DNA from: Sorghum bicolor | Taxonomy: Eukaryota > Streptophyta > Magnoliopsida > Poales > Poaceae | Assembly: GCF_000003195.3 (NCBI RefSeq) | Contig: NC_012876.2 | Span: 47,301,276 to 47,365,275 of the forward strand | Length of the DNA: 64,000 bases | Direction of reading: 5' to 3' | In this document: positions 24,315 to 35,352 of the stretch, piece by piece | How the letters are laid out: each line of letters starts with the position of its first letter | Numbering within the stretch: position 1 is the first letter of the stretch | Translations under genes and position numbers: made by a program | The notes under the pieces: generated by a model | The model's input: the letters and a program-made list of their open reading frames with translations, nothing else | What the model was told of the DNA's origin: nothing | The model's database searches: none

Positions 24315-27300
24315 TGTAACACCCTAGGTGTTAAGCATGCACTTAGTCTTATCAAAGTCATGCATAAGCATTCCCATCAAGCATAAGCATCATGAGCATG
24401 TCTTTCTTTTCAAAATATGATTTTATGTGCTTCACTTCATGAGTTTTAAATATGCTAAAAATATGATGCTTGCTTCTAAAAATGTGAAATATTCAAACTA
24501 GGTTGATTTATGTGTAAGAAGAATTAAGAACATTTTTGTGAAATTTTTGGAGCTATAGAATTTGAGAAATGGAATTTATACAAAATATCCAAAATGAATT
24601 TATTTAAAAAACTAGAACTAGGTTTTAATTTGTAATTCAAATTCTACTTAGAATTTGGTTTTGCTTATTAAAACAAAGTTGTAGAAATTTTGTTTTGGAA
24701 CAACTTTACTTTTGGGAGAAAATGGTGAAAATGATTGGAAAATGGTCAAAATGAATTTGGAAGAGCATTTAAGAAAAGAAATTCAAAAAAAAGGAAAAGG
24801 GGGCGCTAGCAGGCCGCGGCCTCACTTCTGGCCCGCTGGCCGAAGCCGGCCCGGCCCGCCCGCGCCTTCCCCTTCCCCTTCCCCGCGCTCGCGCCCGCGT
24901 CCGCGCGCGGACGGCCTCGCCGTGCCGCCGTGGCGCGCCGGCAGAGCCTGGCCGCCGCGTGGCGGGCATGCGACGGCGTGGAGAAGCCCTGGTCGGCCAC
25001 CAGGAGCCTCCGGTCGCGTCCGCCGAAGCCCCTGCTCCCATTTGCGCCCTCCACCTCGCGCTCTCGCCCCTCTGCTCGCTCTCGCGCAGCACTCGCCGCT
25101 CCGCCGCACGCCATAGCCGCCGACGGCTCGGAGCTCCTCTCCCGGCCAGCTCCGGCCCTCTCCTTCCTCTTCGCGACCACCACCGGCTCCGCCTCGTCCT
25201 CCCGCGTCGCGTGCTTGCGCTCTTCCGCGCTCGGTGAGCCCCGCGTGCCCGCTAGAGCTCACCGGAGTGAGTCGGAGCTCCGGCGACCTCTCGGCTCGTA
25301 CGGTTCTCCCTCTCCTCTCTGTCTCTGCTTACGTTCGTAGGTGCGTTGGATCCGCCTTGGCCTTGCGCACCTTTTTCCGTCGTTAGCTTACGCTCTACCG
25401 CCGTGAAACGGCCGGACCACGGCGAGCAGCGCCGCCGCGTCCGCCATTCGCGACGGCGAGGTAGTTCCGGTGCTCGTCCGGTGCCAAAGAGGGTACGGTT
25501 GCACTCGTCTCGTTCTCGCGAAGCCGTAGGTGCTCTCGGTGTCGCCGGAAACCTCACCGGCGGCGAGATTCCGGCCGATCCGTGGCCGCGGAATCACGGG
25601 GTGAATGACAAGTGGGGTCATCTGACCCGCGTGTCCCACCTGTCAGTGAGTCCGGGGGTTTGAACCCGGGTGCGCTTAGCGTTTTAGGTTGTTTTCCGTT
25701 TTAAAAGTATTTCCAGAAAATGGGTTATGTATACAAAAATCCATATCTTGAGGAATATAGCTTCAAAAATTGTGAAATAAATTTTGGTGTGTTCCCTGTT
25801 TCCAGATCTATAGCCTAGTATGTTTGCATGTCATGTTTAAGTAACTTTTCTGTATGAATATACTTTATCCATGTTTTTGCTAAACTTGGAAAATGCACAA
25901 TAATTAAAATATGACTCAGAAAAATATGAAACTTGTTTTATGGGCTTTGCATGTATGTTTACTCACTGGAAAAATATTTCTACATATTATTTGGTGTATA
26001 AATGAATTTATGGTAATTTAAATGCTTGCATGGTAGTGATTTATGATTTTTAATAATTAATTGGATCATGCAATAAATCTGGAAAATTTTGTGGGTGTTT
26101 CTTATGATATTAGACAAATTGTAAAAATATGAAATCCGTTGTTTGACACTTATATCACACAGTAGAGTGATTATACTTACCCTATGAATTAATCTTGTGA
26201 TTTTTGTGGCTCAAAATAAGTATCCAAAAATTATGAAAATTTTACAGTAGACTTTGTGCTTAGCTGGTAGTCTCCTGTAATTTTTATGGAAATTATTGAT
26301 GAACAGAATTGCATGTGATTTTTAATGGGCCTAGAAATGAATAAAGAAAATTATAAATTGTTGTATATATAGGTTGCATGGAATAAGTTGGGTTTGGTGT
26401 ACCTTTGAAGCATCATGTGGGTTGCTGGTTGCATTTGAAAAATAATTATAGAAGAGATTCAGGAGCGGGAACCTCCGGAAGCATAGGAACCCGGAGAGGA
26501 ACTGCAGGAGTGTCCAGATCACCGACCCAGCACATTTGAGAAAGGCAAGCCCCGGAGCATTCTAAATCTCCCTATTCTCGCTAACTTATACAAAGCACTA
26601 TACTTGTTCTACTATATTGCATTTAAGTGATAGGAATTGCTTGATACCGTTGATGCATATGTACTCCTTGTTACCCTTACTCGTTCACCTACCTTGTCCT
26701 ATGTAGATAGGCACGGAGTCTATGCTTAGCTTGCTTAGTCCGGTAGAAGTCGGGTGATTTCCTGTCACCTGCGAGATATAGGTGGTTACCTGCTTGATTA
26801 AGCATGGATTGCTTGGGGAAAAGAATAACCAAGTGTGGAATGTAACTGGAGACCGGGCAGGGTCTTATAGTGGGTTGACCATAGTGCCCCTGCCTGTGTT
26901 GATTAAGGACCGATCGTTGACGGCCCTCTTGTCATGTTGAACGCATGCCCCACATTTAGCTGGAAGGATAAGTCGTTCCGACCGCGAAGCCTGAGCACTA
27001 TCCGGGCCGGGAATCGGCCCGATGTACGCGCTGTATTGGTGATGGTTGAGGAGAACGACGAGGGCGCGGCACGCAACCTTGGTATACCTTGGATACCTCA
27101 GTCGCCGGAACGGTCCTCGGGTACGGGCGGTGCCTGTCGAACCCGCGAATTGGTCCTGGATAGTGCAATACGGTGACCTGTAGCTCACTTGATCAGTGAG
27201 TGTGGTTTGTGTGGGGAATAAACTCGCCAGCTGGTTAGAAATCGATTCGAATCGCCATCGCTCCTGGATAGTGAGCACTTGACATGAGCCCTGTCCTCGT

Positions 27301-28052
27301 AGTAAGGACTATGGAACACTTGGGTTATAATGATGAATGGTTATAAGAAATGCTATGATGAGGTACTATCATAGTCTTATGCTTGCTTGTAATAGTGCAG
27401 GTGCAAACCTAGATGATAGGTAATGATACTTTCAACTTGAGCAAATTAAAAGAAGACAGACTTATGTAGGTTATGATAATAAAATCCTGCGGTTTTGCAA
27501 AGTGGTTGTCAGCTACCCCACTATATAGCCTTCATGATCTTTGATGAGTCTTTATTTTAAGTTTATGACGGGTAAGTCTAGCTGAGTACCTTCTCGTACT
27601 CAGGGTTCTACTCCCATGTTGTTTTGCAGATGGTCAAATGTACTTTGGTTATTGCATCCTCTGTCTGTACCCAGCCATGGGTGATGACTAGACCAAGGGC
27701 GATGGTCACTCCATCTCTTCTTTTGCTTTGGTGGGAATGACCAAACTATGGCACTGTATCAGACTAAGCGCGTGTGTTGTATTTTCGAACTATGAAGCTT
27801 CCGCTACTTGAAGAACTTGGGTTGTAATAACTTTAAGTACTCCGATGTATTTTATAAACGTTGTAACCTGGGTGTATTTATGGATGGCTACCGCTAAACT
27901 TATTACGATCTTGGCTGTTGTACGATGTGTGGTTTGAAATCCTTCGAGATTTCACGGACTACCGGGATTATATGGGCTTAAGCCTGATGGTTTGACTATG
28001 CAAATGGTCGCTGTTAGGCTTAATCTCTTATAATTTGGTCGGTTCTGTTACA
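24315..28052 (+). mobile_element. Gypsy B 3' LTR (3,738 bp)
   Basis: It repeats the 5' LTR from TGTAACACCC to GTTACA. Differences seen by eye: CCTTCC hexamer three times rather than five (24865-24884), scattered single-base changes, and the lack of about 215 bp at about 26456 relative to the 5' LTR, with short AGAGA-like similarity at the two edges suggesting a small deletion at microhomology. Confidence 0.9.
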
Positions 28053-28386
28053 GCTCCATATACTATCAGAAGATTCCATTTAATTTTTGCCACTTTATCC
28101 CACAAATTCACCTGTAACATAAAATCCCCTTGTTGGAATGAGCCAACTTCAAACCATTCTTTCCTAACTCCCACAAGGATACCTCCAGATTTACCATGTG
28201 CTGAATTATACAACCACAAGTAATCCTGATTGGGATCAAATTTTTTCAAAATTTTTTCATCACAATCTTTAATCATAGTTTCCTGAATTCCCAGGAAATG
28301 AAAAGCATATTGATAGATGAGATCTTTCAAGAAAGTGGCGACCCCTTTTTTCTGAGGCCCCTACAATTCCAAATAAGCCCTTGCAT
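28053..28386 (-). pseudogene. LINE ORF2, 5' part (start of endonuclease domain)
   Basis: ATG at 28386-28384 begins MQGLIWNCRGLRKKG, the usual start of plant L1 ORF2. A one-base loss in the A/G run near 28345-28350 leads to a stop at about 28330, after which the correct frame continues (FHFLGIQETMIKD, which contains the catalytic Glu; YNSAHGKSGGILVGV) to VYGA at the gypsy B insertion. Removing the insert and one GCTCC copy leaves the two parts in frame. ORF2 starts 4 bases after the end of the ORF1 region. Confidence 0.88.
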
Positions 28387-28390
28387 TTTA

Positions 28391-31300
28391 TTATGATTTT
28401 TTATGTATTCTGGTATTCTTGGGTACAGGAGCATTACAAGGCTTCCTTCCCTTCTTCTTTATCAGGCCAGGAACTTCCTGGTCCTGATTAGTCCCCTGCT
28501 TTAATGGAGAGATTTTTAATTTTTTCCTATTTTCTCTCTTCTTTTTTCTGGACTCCACCAAAATAAAATCCTCTGTCTCAGAGGATTCCTCATGTAACCA
28601 ATCTAATTCAAAAACCTGACCTTCAACTTTTTTTTCAATCTCAACTGCATCAGTTTGAGATTTCATTTTTTGCTCATTTTGTTTGTGATATAAATCATTC
28701 CTAGCATTCTCTAATTCATTTATAAGATCAAAAGTAGCAAAATTATTACTATCCACCACAATACCCATATCAGCAGTAGTATGAATAATATCATCAACAG
28801 AAAGAATAGAAAAGGAGTTGGTTGTTTTTGAGTTACCTTCCAAATTCTTTTTAGCTCCAGCTTTCTCCAACTTTTCCATAGTTGTCAATCCAGTGTCTTT
28901 CTTCAATCTTTCACTCCTTCTTCTCTCTGGAATCTGATAGACTTTTGGTTCAGACACAACACCAGTATCAAACCCATTTACATTCTGTTCACTCAGCCTA
29001 CTGTCTTTGATGATCTGATTGTTCTCCTCCTCTTGCACACTGTCTTGAGTATTGACAATGTTATCATCAGTCATAAAAATTTCTGGAGATTGAACTTTCC
29101 CCATATGTCTCTTCTCACCAGATAACAGTTCTTTTTCCTCACAAAGCACATCATTTTTTCCCATTGGATCCATAGAAAACCCAATTTCATTGTCCTTCAC
29201 CATGTTCAAATCAGTTTGAATAAACCAAACCTGCTTAGAGGAATCCCCTTGACCCTCCTTAGAAGACTGTCCCACATCCTCATTAGTAAGTTGTTTAATC
29301 TTCCTAATAAAAGAATCACTATCTGTATCAGAGTCCTCAAAAGTATCAGGAATATGAACTTTGTCGATTTCCCCATCATCATTGGGAACTGATATTGCCT
29401 TTTGTGCATCGGCCATCAGTTTGGTTTGAGATCTTCTGTTGAAACAGATCTTAGGAGGAGCTGACCAGAATAAAGCTTGAGCTTGTTTCCCATATTGATC
29501 TCCCTGAACCTGTTCAGAACCTTCTGATCTCATGGAATCTTTATCAGGTTTTTTATTCCCATTTTTTTCATCACTTTTGGCCTTTTTTGTGGCGGTTGAG
29601 CATCCTCACCAACCTTAATTCCACTTTTCAGCATCCTCTCACCTTTACCATCAGGGATCTCCCTTTCAAACTCAAAGTCAAAGATGTATAGACCTAAGGT
29701 CCCTTCTGCAGTTTTGGGGACTTTGGAAACATCTCTGCAAGCAATTTTCAGTCTAACATAGTCATACCTAAATCGAGATTCCTCATCTATTTCCATGACT
29801 TTTCCTACTAGCCCTCCTACTTTAGCCAAGGTTAAAATAGATCTCTGATCAGCTGGAATTTTTTTGACCCTAAACCAAGCTGTCTGTAGCACTCCTTTAG
29901 CACCCACAGGAGACCAAGCTTCAATTTTAATTTGAGCCCCATTTCTCATATTCAAATTCTGCAAGAAGCTCCATTCCTGAGCCATTTTTTCTATGGGAAA
30001 CCTCATTGTGAACTTGCCCTCCCCTACTGGCTTAGCAATCCACCTCCATGATGCTGCACCAATCAGATTCATGAACTTATGTTCTATCTGCTTAGCATTT
30101 ACAGACCCAGTAACCACAGTCATAACCACAGTGCAAGCTTTTTCCCTGGCTACCCTAGAATCAATATATTCATCAATAAAGAAGAAACTCTGATCCTCAA
30201 CTTGGGTGGCACATAGCTTTGGACCATAGTTCCAAGCTAGACAATTCTTACATTCAAAAGTAGAGTGATTGCTAAACCCACAGATCTCACAGGTACTCCT
30301 TCTACAATCTTTAGTGTTGTGATTGAACAGTCCACACTTTTCACAAGCAATCTTCTGATTTTGAGGATTGATATGAGAAGGCCCAACAGATTTACCTGAA
30401 TCTTTCTGACCCCCCTCACCAGCTGCACTAGTACCTTGAGATCCCCAAGCACTCTGTTTTTCTGGCACCTTCTCTTGATTCTTCTCCCAGTTGGACATCT
30501 CCGAGTCTTGATTTTGCTTCTGTCAATCTTCTCTCATACTCTCTTCTTCACTTGACTTTGATTTCTCTTCTCCAACTGGTGTTACCTCCTTGCGCTTCCA
30601 CGAGTTTGGCCTGAGATCCATTTGTCCGCCTCCTTCCCCCTGTCTCCCTCCTCCACCTCGATTCGGACCAAAGCCCCTACCACCATAACCTCCCCGACTA
30701 CGGCCGAAGGCTCCTCTGTTGAATCCACCACGGGTATACCCATATCCACCTCGATTTGCTCCAAATCCTCCACCGCGATCATCTCCACGGGGTAGCATGA
30801 CAGCGACCGTAGGAGCGGTCACTATCCTCACCGCCGCCACAAAGGATTTAGAAGGGGCTCCTTTCCACAAGTGGCCAACAAATCGAGCGAGGTTGGAAGA
30901 TTTGGGGACTTTTTGTTCTTTAGGGTTTGCCTGATCCAGATAATCCAGTCCGCCTCGGACTAGATAACTAGAGTCCAGGGTGGGGTGCCTCGACTCAAGG
31001 TCATCCACTTTGTTTCCCTCACCACTTTGTAGATGGACGCCGCGTGTACTCACTCCTGGGCTCGACCCTAGGATGCCTGCGACAAGTCTCACCTTAGGCG
31101 GTGCCCGGAACCAACGCTCTTCACGAAAATGCCCTTTCTCAGAAAGAGTATTTACCTCTGCAACTCCTCTGCCCAAATTATTCAGGCTATTACTTCGTTT
31201 GAGCCAGCAGAGTTTGATCGGAGCAAATTTCAATGTTAATGCATCTTCTTCGATCTCACTGAACGGGAAGTTCCCATCCTTAACAGCAGAACTAAAACTT

Positions 31301-31944
31301 CGACCATCCTTATCAAACGGTGGTCCATGTCCCTTCTTCCTCCTCCGGATAGAAACAGATTCAGCTAGACTAGGAAAGTCTTGTCTCCTAAAGAGAGGTG
31401 GAGACGAGGAATGATTTTTTCTATGGAATTTACCTGCTGATTGTTTCCTGGAAGTACCCGACGAATCTAACTCTATCGATTGCCCTTGAAACCCAGCAGC
31501 AGCCATGGATTTCTCCACAACCGTATCCTCTCTAACGGCCTAAGCTGCACGACGTAACTGAGCCGCTCGCCGTAACTGAGCAAATTTCTCTTTGTATTGC
31601 AACAATTCCTCAGATGAAATTTGGTAAGTGTAGGTGCAGGGCGAAGTACCTTCCACATGACGCTTCATGGTTGACTTCGGGGATTCGATTGAACCATCCT
31701 GCTCGAGGATCACCGCCGATGAAGATGGAGGCGGTGCGACCTCACGAGCGCTCACCTCTGTGTCGGCCATGGAATTCGCCATCCCTCGTCCTCTCCACCC
31801 ATTGGTATCCCCCTTCGCGCCGCCCAGCGCGATGGACATCACCGGAGATCCGGCCAACCCATCTCGCGCAAGGACCTCCGCCGACGAGGTCGGAAGCGAT
31901 TCGCCCTCACGGGCGCCCGACTCCTTGTCCGCCACGAAACTCAT
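28391..31944 (-). pseudogene. LINE ORF1 region: RGG repeats, zinc knuckles, acidic C-terminal part
   Basis: One frame runs from ATG 31944 to 29530, broken by TAG at 31540 and TGA at 30523; a second frame overlaps it by ATGA (29530-29533) and runs to 28391. The A7 run near 29565-29571 suggests the two were one frame before a single-base loss, giving roughly 1,180 codons. Contents: Ser/Ala-rich start, Gly/Arg-rich RGG-type repeats (GGYGYTRGGFNRGAFGRSRG), three CCHC-like knuckles (CEKCGLFNHNTKDC, CEICGFSNHSTFEC, CKNCLAWNYGPKLC), a DUF4283-like nucleic-acid-binding region, then a charged Glu/Lys/Ser-rich tail. ORF1 proteins bind LINE RNA. A duplicated QLRRAA precedes the first stop. Confidence 0.78.
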
Positions 31945-32077
31945 CGCCTCCGCAGGTGATGAGAGCTCTCCGGAGGGGAGAGATCGCCGCCGTGGCGGTG
32001 GAGAGCGAGAGCAGAGAGGGGCGGGGCGGGGGCGAGGCGGAGGCGGAATGCGAGCTTTCCATTAATTTTGTTGCCCA
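31945..32077 (-). other. LINE 5' untranslated region
   Basis: GC-rich sequence with CCGCC/CTCTC runs on the minus strand before the ORF1 start. Plant L1 internal promoters lie in such leaders; no specific element can be named. The boundary to the inverted filler at 32078-32099 is approximate. Confidence 0.5.
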
Positions 32078-32208
32078 CCAGCGTCTGGTAAGTGTTTTCG
32101 GATTCAGCGGTTTTGAGAAAATGAAATGCATATTTTCTATTGCACCGGTGGGACATTTGGAGAAGTCGTGGGAGTGTTTCTCGCTGAGAAACACTTACCA
32201 GACGCTGG
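32078..32208. repeat. 20 bp inverted repeat with 91 bp loop at the LINE 5' junction
   Basis: CCAGCGTCTGGTAAGTGTTT at 32078-32097 is the exact reverse complement of 32189-32208. The right arm is in the copia A LTR; the left arm lies at the 5' end of the LINE, just before the target duplication at 32100. A fold-back element or MITE is an alternative, but the LINE target duplication starts inside the loop. Confidence 0.85.
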
Positions 32209-32282
32209 CCCTGGAGGCACCGAACGCTGAGCCTACGCGTCTGGTGTACTGTTAGTGCCTGGCCCTGTTAGGGTTAGGCACC
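32100..32282 (+). mobile_element. Copia A 3' LTR, segment 2
   Basis: This begins with the LINE target duplication and ends with GCACC (32278-32282), the target duplication of the solo LTR. It contains GGCACCGAACGC-like words shared with the following LTR segment. Confidence 0.7.
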
Positions 32283-33561
32283 TATTGACGGTCCTTAATG
32301 CTCACAATTAACTATCAATTAATCATGGAAAAGGATCCAAATGCAACCAACACCTAGACTTAGGGTTTTATCTGACAGAATTCCACGAGTTTTGGTGTTT
32401 GTGTATTTCTGCAGGGGGTTATCAGGAAATATGGAAGAAAGGCCCACACGTCGGGTTTACATAGAGATATTAACGTGTCGCGTAATTTTCTATCATCTAG
32501 AAGACTCCAGAAGCCACGGGAACGAACGGGAAGGAAATCGGGCTCGGAGGCAGGGCGCCCGCCCAACTCTCCTGGGCGCCCGCCCAGCTACAGTGCCCAA
32601 TCAGGACACGTTTCGCGGATTATGCTCCACCGACCTAAAGGATCAAGGAAAACCGTGCGATTAATGTCGGTTTGACCCGACGGCCCAGATTCACTTGAAG
32701 GGACTATAAAACCAGACCCCCTGGCCCCTGGAGATCATACCTCTTCTACAGAATCACAGCTAGGGTTTCAATTCTTCATCCAAGTAGAGAGGATCCCTCT
32801 AGTTCTTCTAGTTCTACCTCTAGTTCATCTAGATCTAGCTCTAGTTCATCTAGTTCTAGTTCTAGTTCCTCTAGTTCTAGTTCTAGTTAGTTCTAGTTGT
32901 AATCTAGAAAATAGGGAGAGAGAAGAGGAGAGCGGAGGAGGAGCCGGATCTGTCGGATCTTCCTCAACATTGTACTTTTGCAACATCTGGTTCGTTCTTC
33001 ATCGTTCTCCAGGTTCTTCAACTCATAACTCCTGAGTTCTCTAATTACTTTTATTTACATTCAAGTTATTTATTGGATTCCCGCTTGCATCAAGTGCTCT
33101 AGTCTTTGAAACATTAGAGTAGTAATTAATAGATTAGATGTGGTGTTTAGTCTTGCGATTACCTGGAATTGCACCCAATCCTACGGATTATTGTGGTAGC
33201 CCTAGAGTAGTGACAGCCCTAATGGTCGACGTATTCCACCACGTTCGGATCGGTGTTTGTAGGACCGTAGTCAGACCTTCCTAGCCCCCTTCTCATCTCT
33301 TTCTGTGGTTAGTGCTCTGATGTCCCGATATAGATAATCTTGAAGTAATTCTTGATTCTTAGATCAACTAGAGAACTCTCAGGAAACTTCCTCTCTTCCC
33401 ACCAAAAATAATTATATAGTTATCCTTGGGCGATCTTGGATCTTAATTAGTACACTCACGTTCTCTGTGGAAAATCGATACTCTGGAATACTCTCGGGTG
33501 AAAGCTACATCGGTATCCGTGCGCTTGCGGATTTTTCTGTTTGCGTTTAAAATACCCAACA
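32283..33561 (+). mobile_element. Solo Tat-type gypsy LTR (1,279 bp)
   Basis: The LTR runs from TATTGACGG (TGTTGACGG with one change) to ACCCAACA and is flanked by GCACC at 32278-32282 and 33562-33566. It is homologous to the LTR at 714-2196 (TTAGGGTTTTATCTGACAGA in both). No internal region is present, so it is the product of recombination between two LTRs. A TATA-like box ACTATAAAACC is at about 32703. Confidence 0.92.
32795..32898 (+). repeat. TCTAGT-type short tandem repeat
   Basis: Degenerate repeats of CTCTAGTT/TCTAGTTC fill about 100 bp just downstream of the TATA-like box of the solo LTR. The LTR at 714-2196 lacks an equivalent array, so this is a local expansion. Confidence 0.85.
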
Positions 33562-34823
33562 GCACCGAACGCCAGGCACCGGACGTAGGTTAGACCCTGT
33601 TGGCGCGTCCAGTGATGTGAGTCCGGTGCTCTGCGTTTTTGCATTGCTCTCTGGGTATAAGACCGGTGAGCACCGGACGGTCCGGTGCTCAACGTTCGGT
33701 GATCGAGCCTCTCTGCGGACATCTCTGCGCACGGATCCGGTGAGTATCGGACACGTCCAGTGGCAACTTAACCACGTCCGGTGCTCTGCAGGTGACCATT
33801 AGAGATCGACGTGCGAAAGTGAAAAGGGGGACGTGTGGCTGTTTCTGGAGCACCGGACACAAGGGTAGAGCGTCCGATGCCTCCTTAGCGTCCGGTGACC
33901 CCGTGTTCAGTCCAGTGAAAGAGCCAACGACTCTTTTTGCTTAAGGGGCTTATAAATACGTGTTGGCCGGCTTAGGGCTTACTCTCTTGGTATTCTAACA
34001 TACTTGACATCCTTGTGACCCTAAGCAAACACCTCCCACTCATCTCCTTCATAGATTAAACATCTTTGTGAGATTGAGAGTGATTCTAAGTATATTTGCT
34101 TGAGTGATTGCATCTAGTGGCACTTGGGGATCGATTTGGCTGTGGTTTTCTTGTTACTCTTGGTGGTTGCCGCCACCTAGACAGCTTGCAGCAGCGGAGG
34201 AGCATTGACACGAGTTGGTGATTGTTCATGGCCATCTCTCGGTGATTGTGAGGGGTCTTGTACCTTCCCCTACGGAGAGCCGAAAGGTAACTCTAGTGGA
34301 TTGCTCGTGTCATTGAGTTACCTCACTTGTGGGTCGGTTCTTGTGGTGTCCTAGTGGGGACGAGGTTCGTGCTACATCTCTTAGCCGCCGAACCACCAAG
34401 TGTTGGTCGACACAACGGGGGCGTAGCGTGCCGGCAAGCACGTGAATCTTGGGAGAAAATTGTGTGTCTCCATTGTGATTGTTCATTAGATTTCTTCGGG
34501 TGATTAGACTTCATATTATTGATTGGTTCATCCCCTCTACGCGGCGGTATAAAGATCAAACCATCTCTTTTACATTCCCGCAAACTAAAGTAGCTTACTT
34601 ACTTGTATAGAAACTTTAGGTAGCTTTCTAGTGTTAGTGACATAGCTCTTGTGTGCCTAGTGATCATATCAACTAGAATTGTTGGATAGGTGACTTGCAA
34701 ACACCCCATTAGAGCTAGAGTAAAAAGCTATGCTTTGTTATTTACTAACCTCTTGCTCTAGTGAGTTTGTAGATTTTTTAAATAGGCTATTCACCCCCCC
34801 TCTAGCCATATTAGGACCTTTCA
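33562..34823 (+). mobile_element. Copia A 3' LTR, segment 3, with GCACCGGACG-type repeats
   Basis: It runs from the second GCACC to the LTR end CTTTCA at 34823, the inverse of the start TGAAAG at 9512. Variants of GCACCGGACG and its complement CGTCCGGTGC recur about a dozen times between 33565 and 33905. A TATA-like CTTATAAATACG lies at about 33945, and the LTR ends in a C-rich CACCCCCCCTCTAG block typical of Sirevirus LTRs. Confidence 0.8.
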
Positions 34824-35352
34824 CACGTGAATTGATCAGGTACGACACATGTGCAAATAAAACCCGGCACATGGAAGGAAATCATCAAGCCACGTGGTTG
34901 AATGATAAACAAAATGTGGACGGACAGAACCATGACATGTGGTCGAATAAGAAACAGCTACATGGAACAACAAAAATATGCCACATGGTCCAATTTAGAA
35001 TTGACACGTAATCCAACCATAACATGATATATGTGGCCATAGAAAACTGACATATGGAACAACATTTGGTCCATTAAGAACCTGAAACGTGCAAGAACTA
35101 GAGATGACCATATTATTCAATAACAAGCTGACACGTACTTGAACCATCTCCAATACAGTTGGTTATAGCAGATACGCGCATAAAGCACTTGTATGATGAA
35201 TTTCCAAATTTGTCACAGAATTGCAAATTTGACGAGGTTTTTGCGACGATCCACATTTTGTCATAAATTTGTCATGAAACTAAAACCATGACGAATTTGG
35301 CATCTTGAGTGATGAAAACAATTCGTCATAGCAGTTGAAATTTCTATTAGTG
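34824..35352 (-). mobile_element. Probable CACTA-type transposon end
   Basis: The right end on the minus strand reads CACTAATAGAAATTTC from 35352, a CACTA-type terminus. The subterminal part has repeats of TGACGAATT / AATTCGTCA type (35235-35335), and 34824-35130 carries many ACATGG/ACGTGG-like words. The left end is not found and no transposase is seen. The assignment is from the terminus and repeated subterminal motifs only. Confidence 0.4.

Larger units (their letters stand above)
13682..28052 (+). mobile_element. Gypsy B: complete Tekay-like (Del) chromovirus, ~14.4 kb
   Basis: The element starts TGTAACACCC at 13682 and ends GTTACA at 28052, flanked by GCTCC on both sides (13677-13681 and 28053-28057), a perfect 5 bp target duplication. 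It has ~4 kb LTRs, a tRNA-iMet primer site (17648), an extra ORF, gag-pol, and a polypurine tract (24301-24313). Integrase after RNase H marks Ty3/gypsy; the C-terminal chromodomain and giant LTRs fit the Tekay/Del lineage. It is inserted in LINE ORF2. Both LTRs are similar to within a few percent by eye, so insertion is fairly recent but not brand new. Confidence 0.92.
10047..32099 (-). mobile_element. L1-type LINE on the minus strand, interrupted by gypsy B
   Basis: A run of eight T at 10048-10055 is the minus-strand poly(A) end; ORF2 (10319-28386, interrupted) and ORF1 (28391-31944) precede it on that strand, with a GC-rich 5' leader to about 32077. The flanks share GGATTCAGCG (10037-10046 and 32100-32109), possibly continuing with one mismatch into the T run, consistent with target-primed reverse transcription. 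Without the gypsy insert the LINE is about 7.7 kb. It lies inside the 3' LTR of copia A. The 5' boundary is approximate because 32078-32099 appears to be an inverted copy of flanking LTR sequence. Confidence 0.8.
3771..34823 (+). mobile_element. Copia A: Sirevirus-type Ty1/copia element, 5' truncated, 3' LTR multiply interrupted
   Basis: Gag, protease, integrase, reverse transcriptase and RNase H follow in the Ty1/copia order from 3776 to 8379, then a 1.1 kb 3' region with several polypurine tracts and an LTR from 9512 (TGAAAG) to 34823 (CTTTCA). The 5' LTR, primer site and Gag N-terminus are missing at the junction near 3771. The 3' LTR is split by a LINE (10047-32099, itself carrying gypsy B) and by a solo LTR (32283-33561); without them it would be about 1.97 kb. 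Long coiled-coil Gag and repeated polypurine tracts point to the Sirevirus (SIRE/Maximus) lineage. Confidence 0.8.

Noticed and set aside
32078..32208. A MITE with 20 bp terminal inverted repeats
   Set aside because: No target duplication flanks it, and the LINE target duplication lies in its loop, so a LINE junction artefact explains it better.
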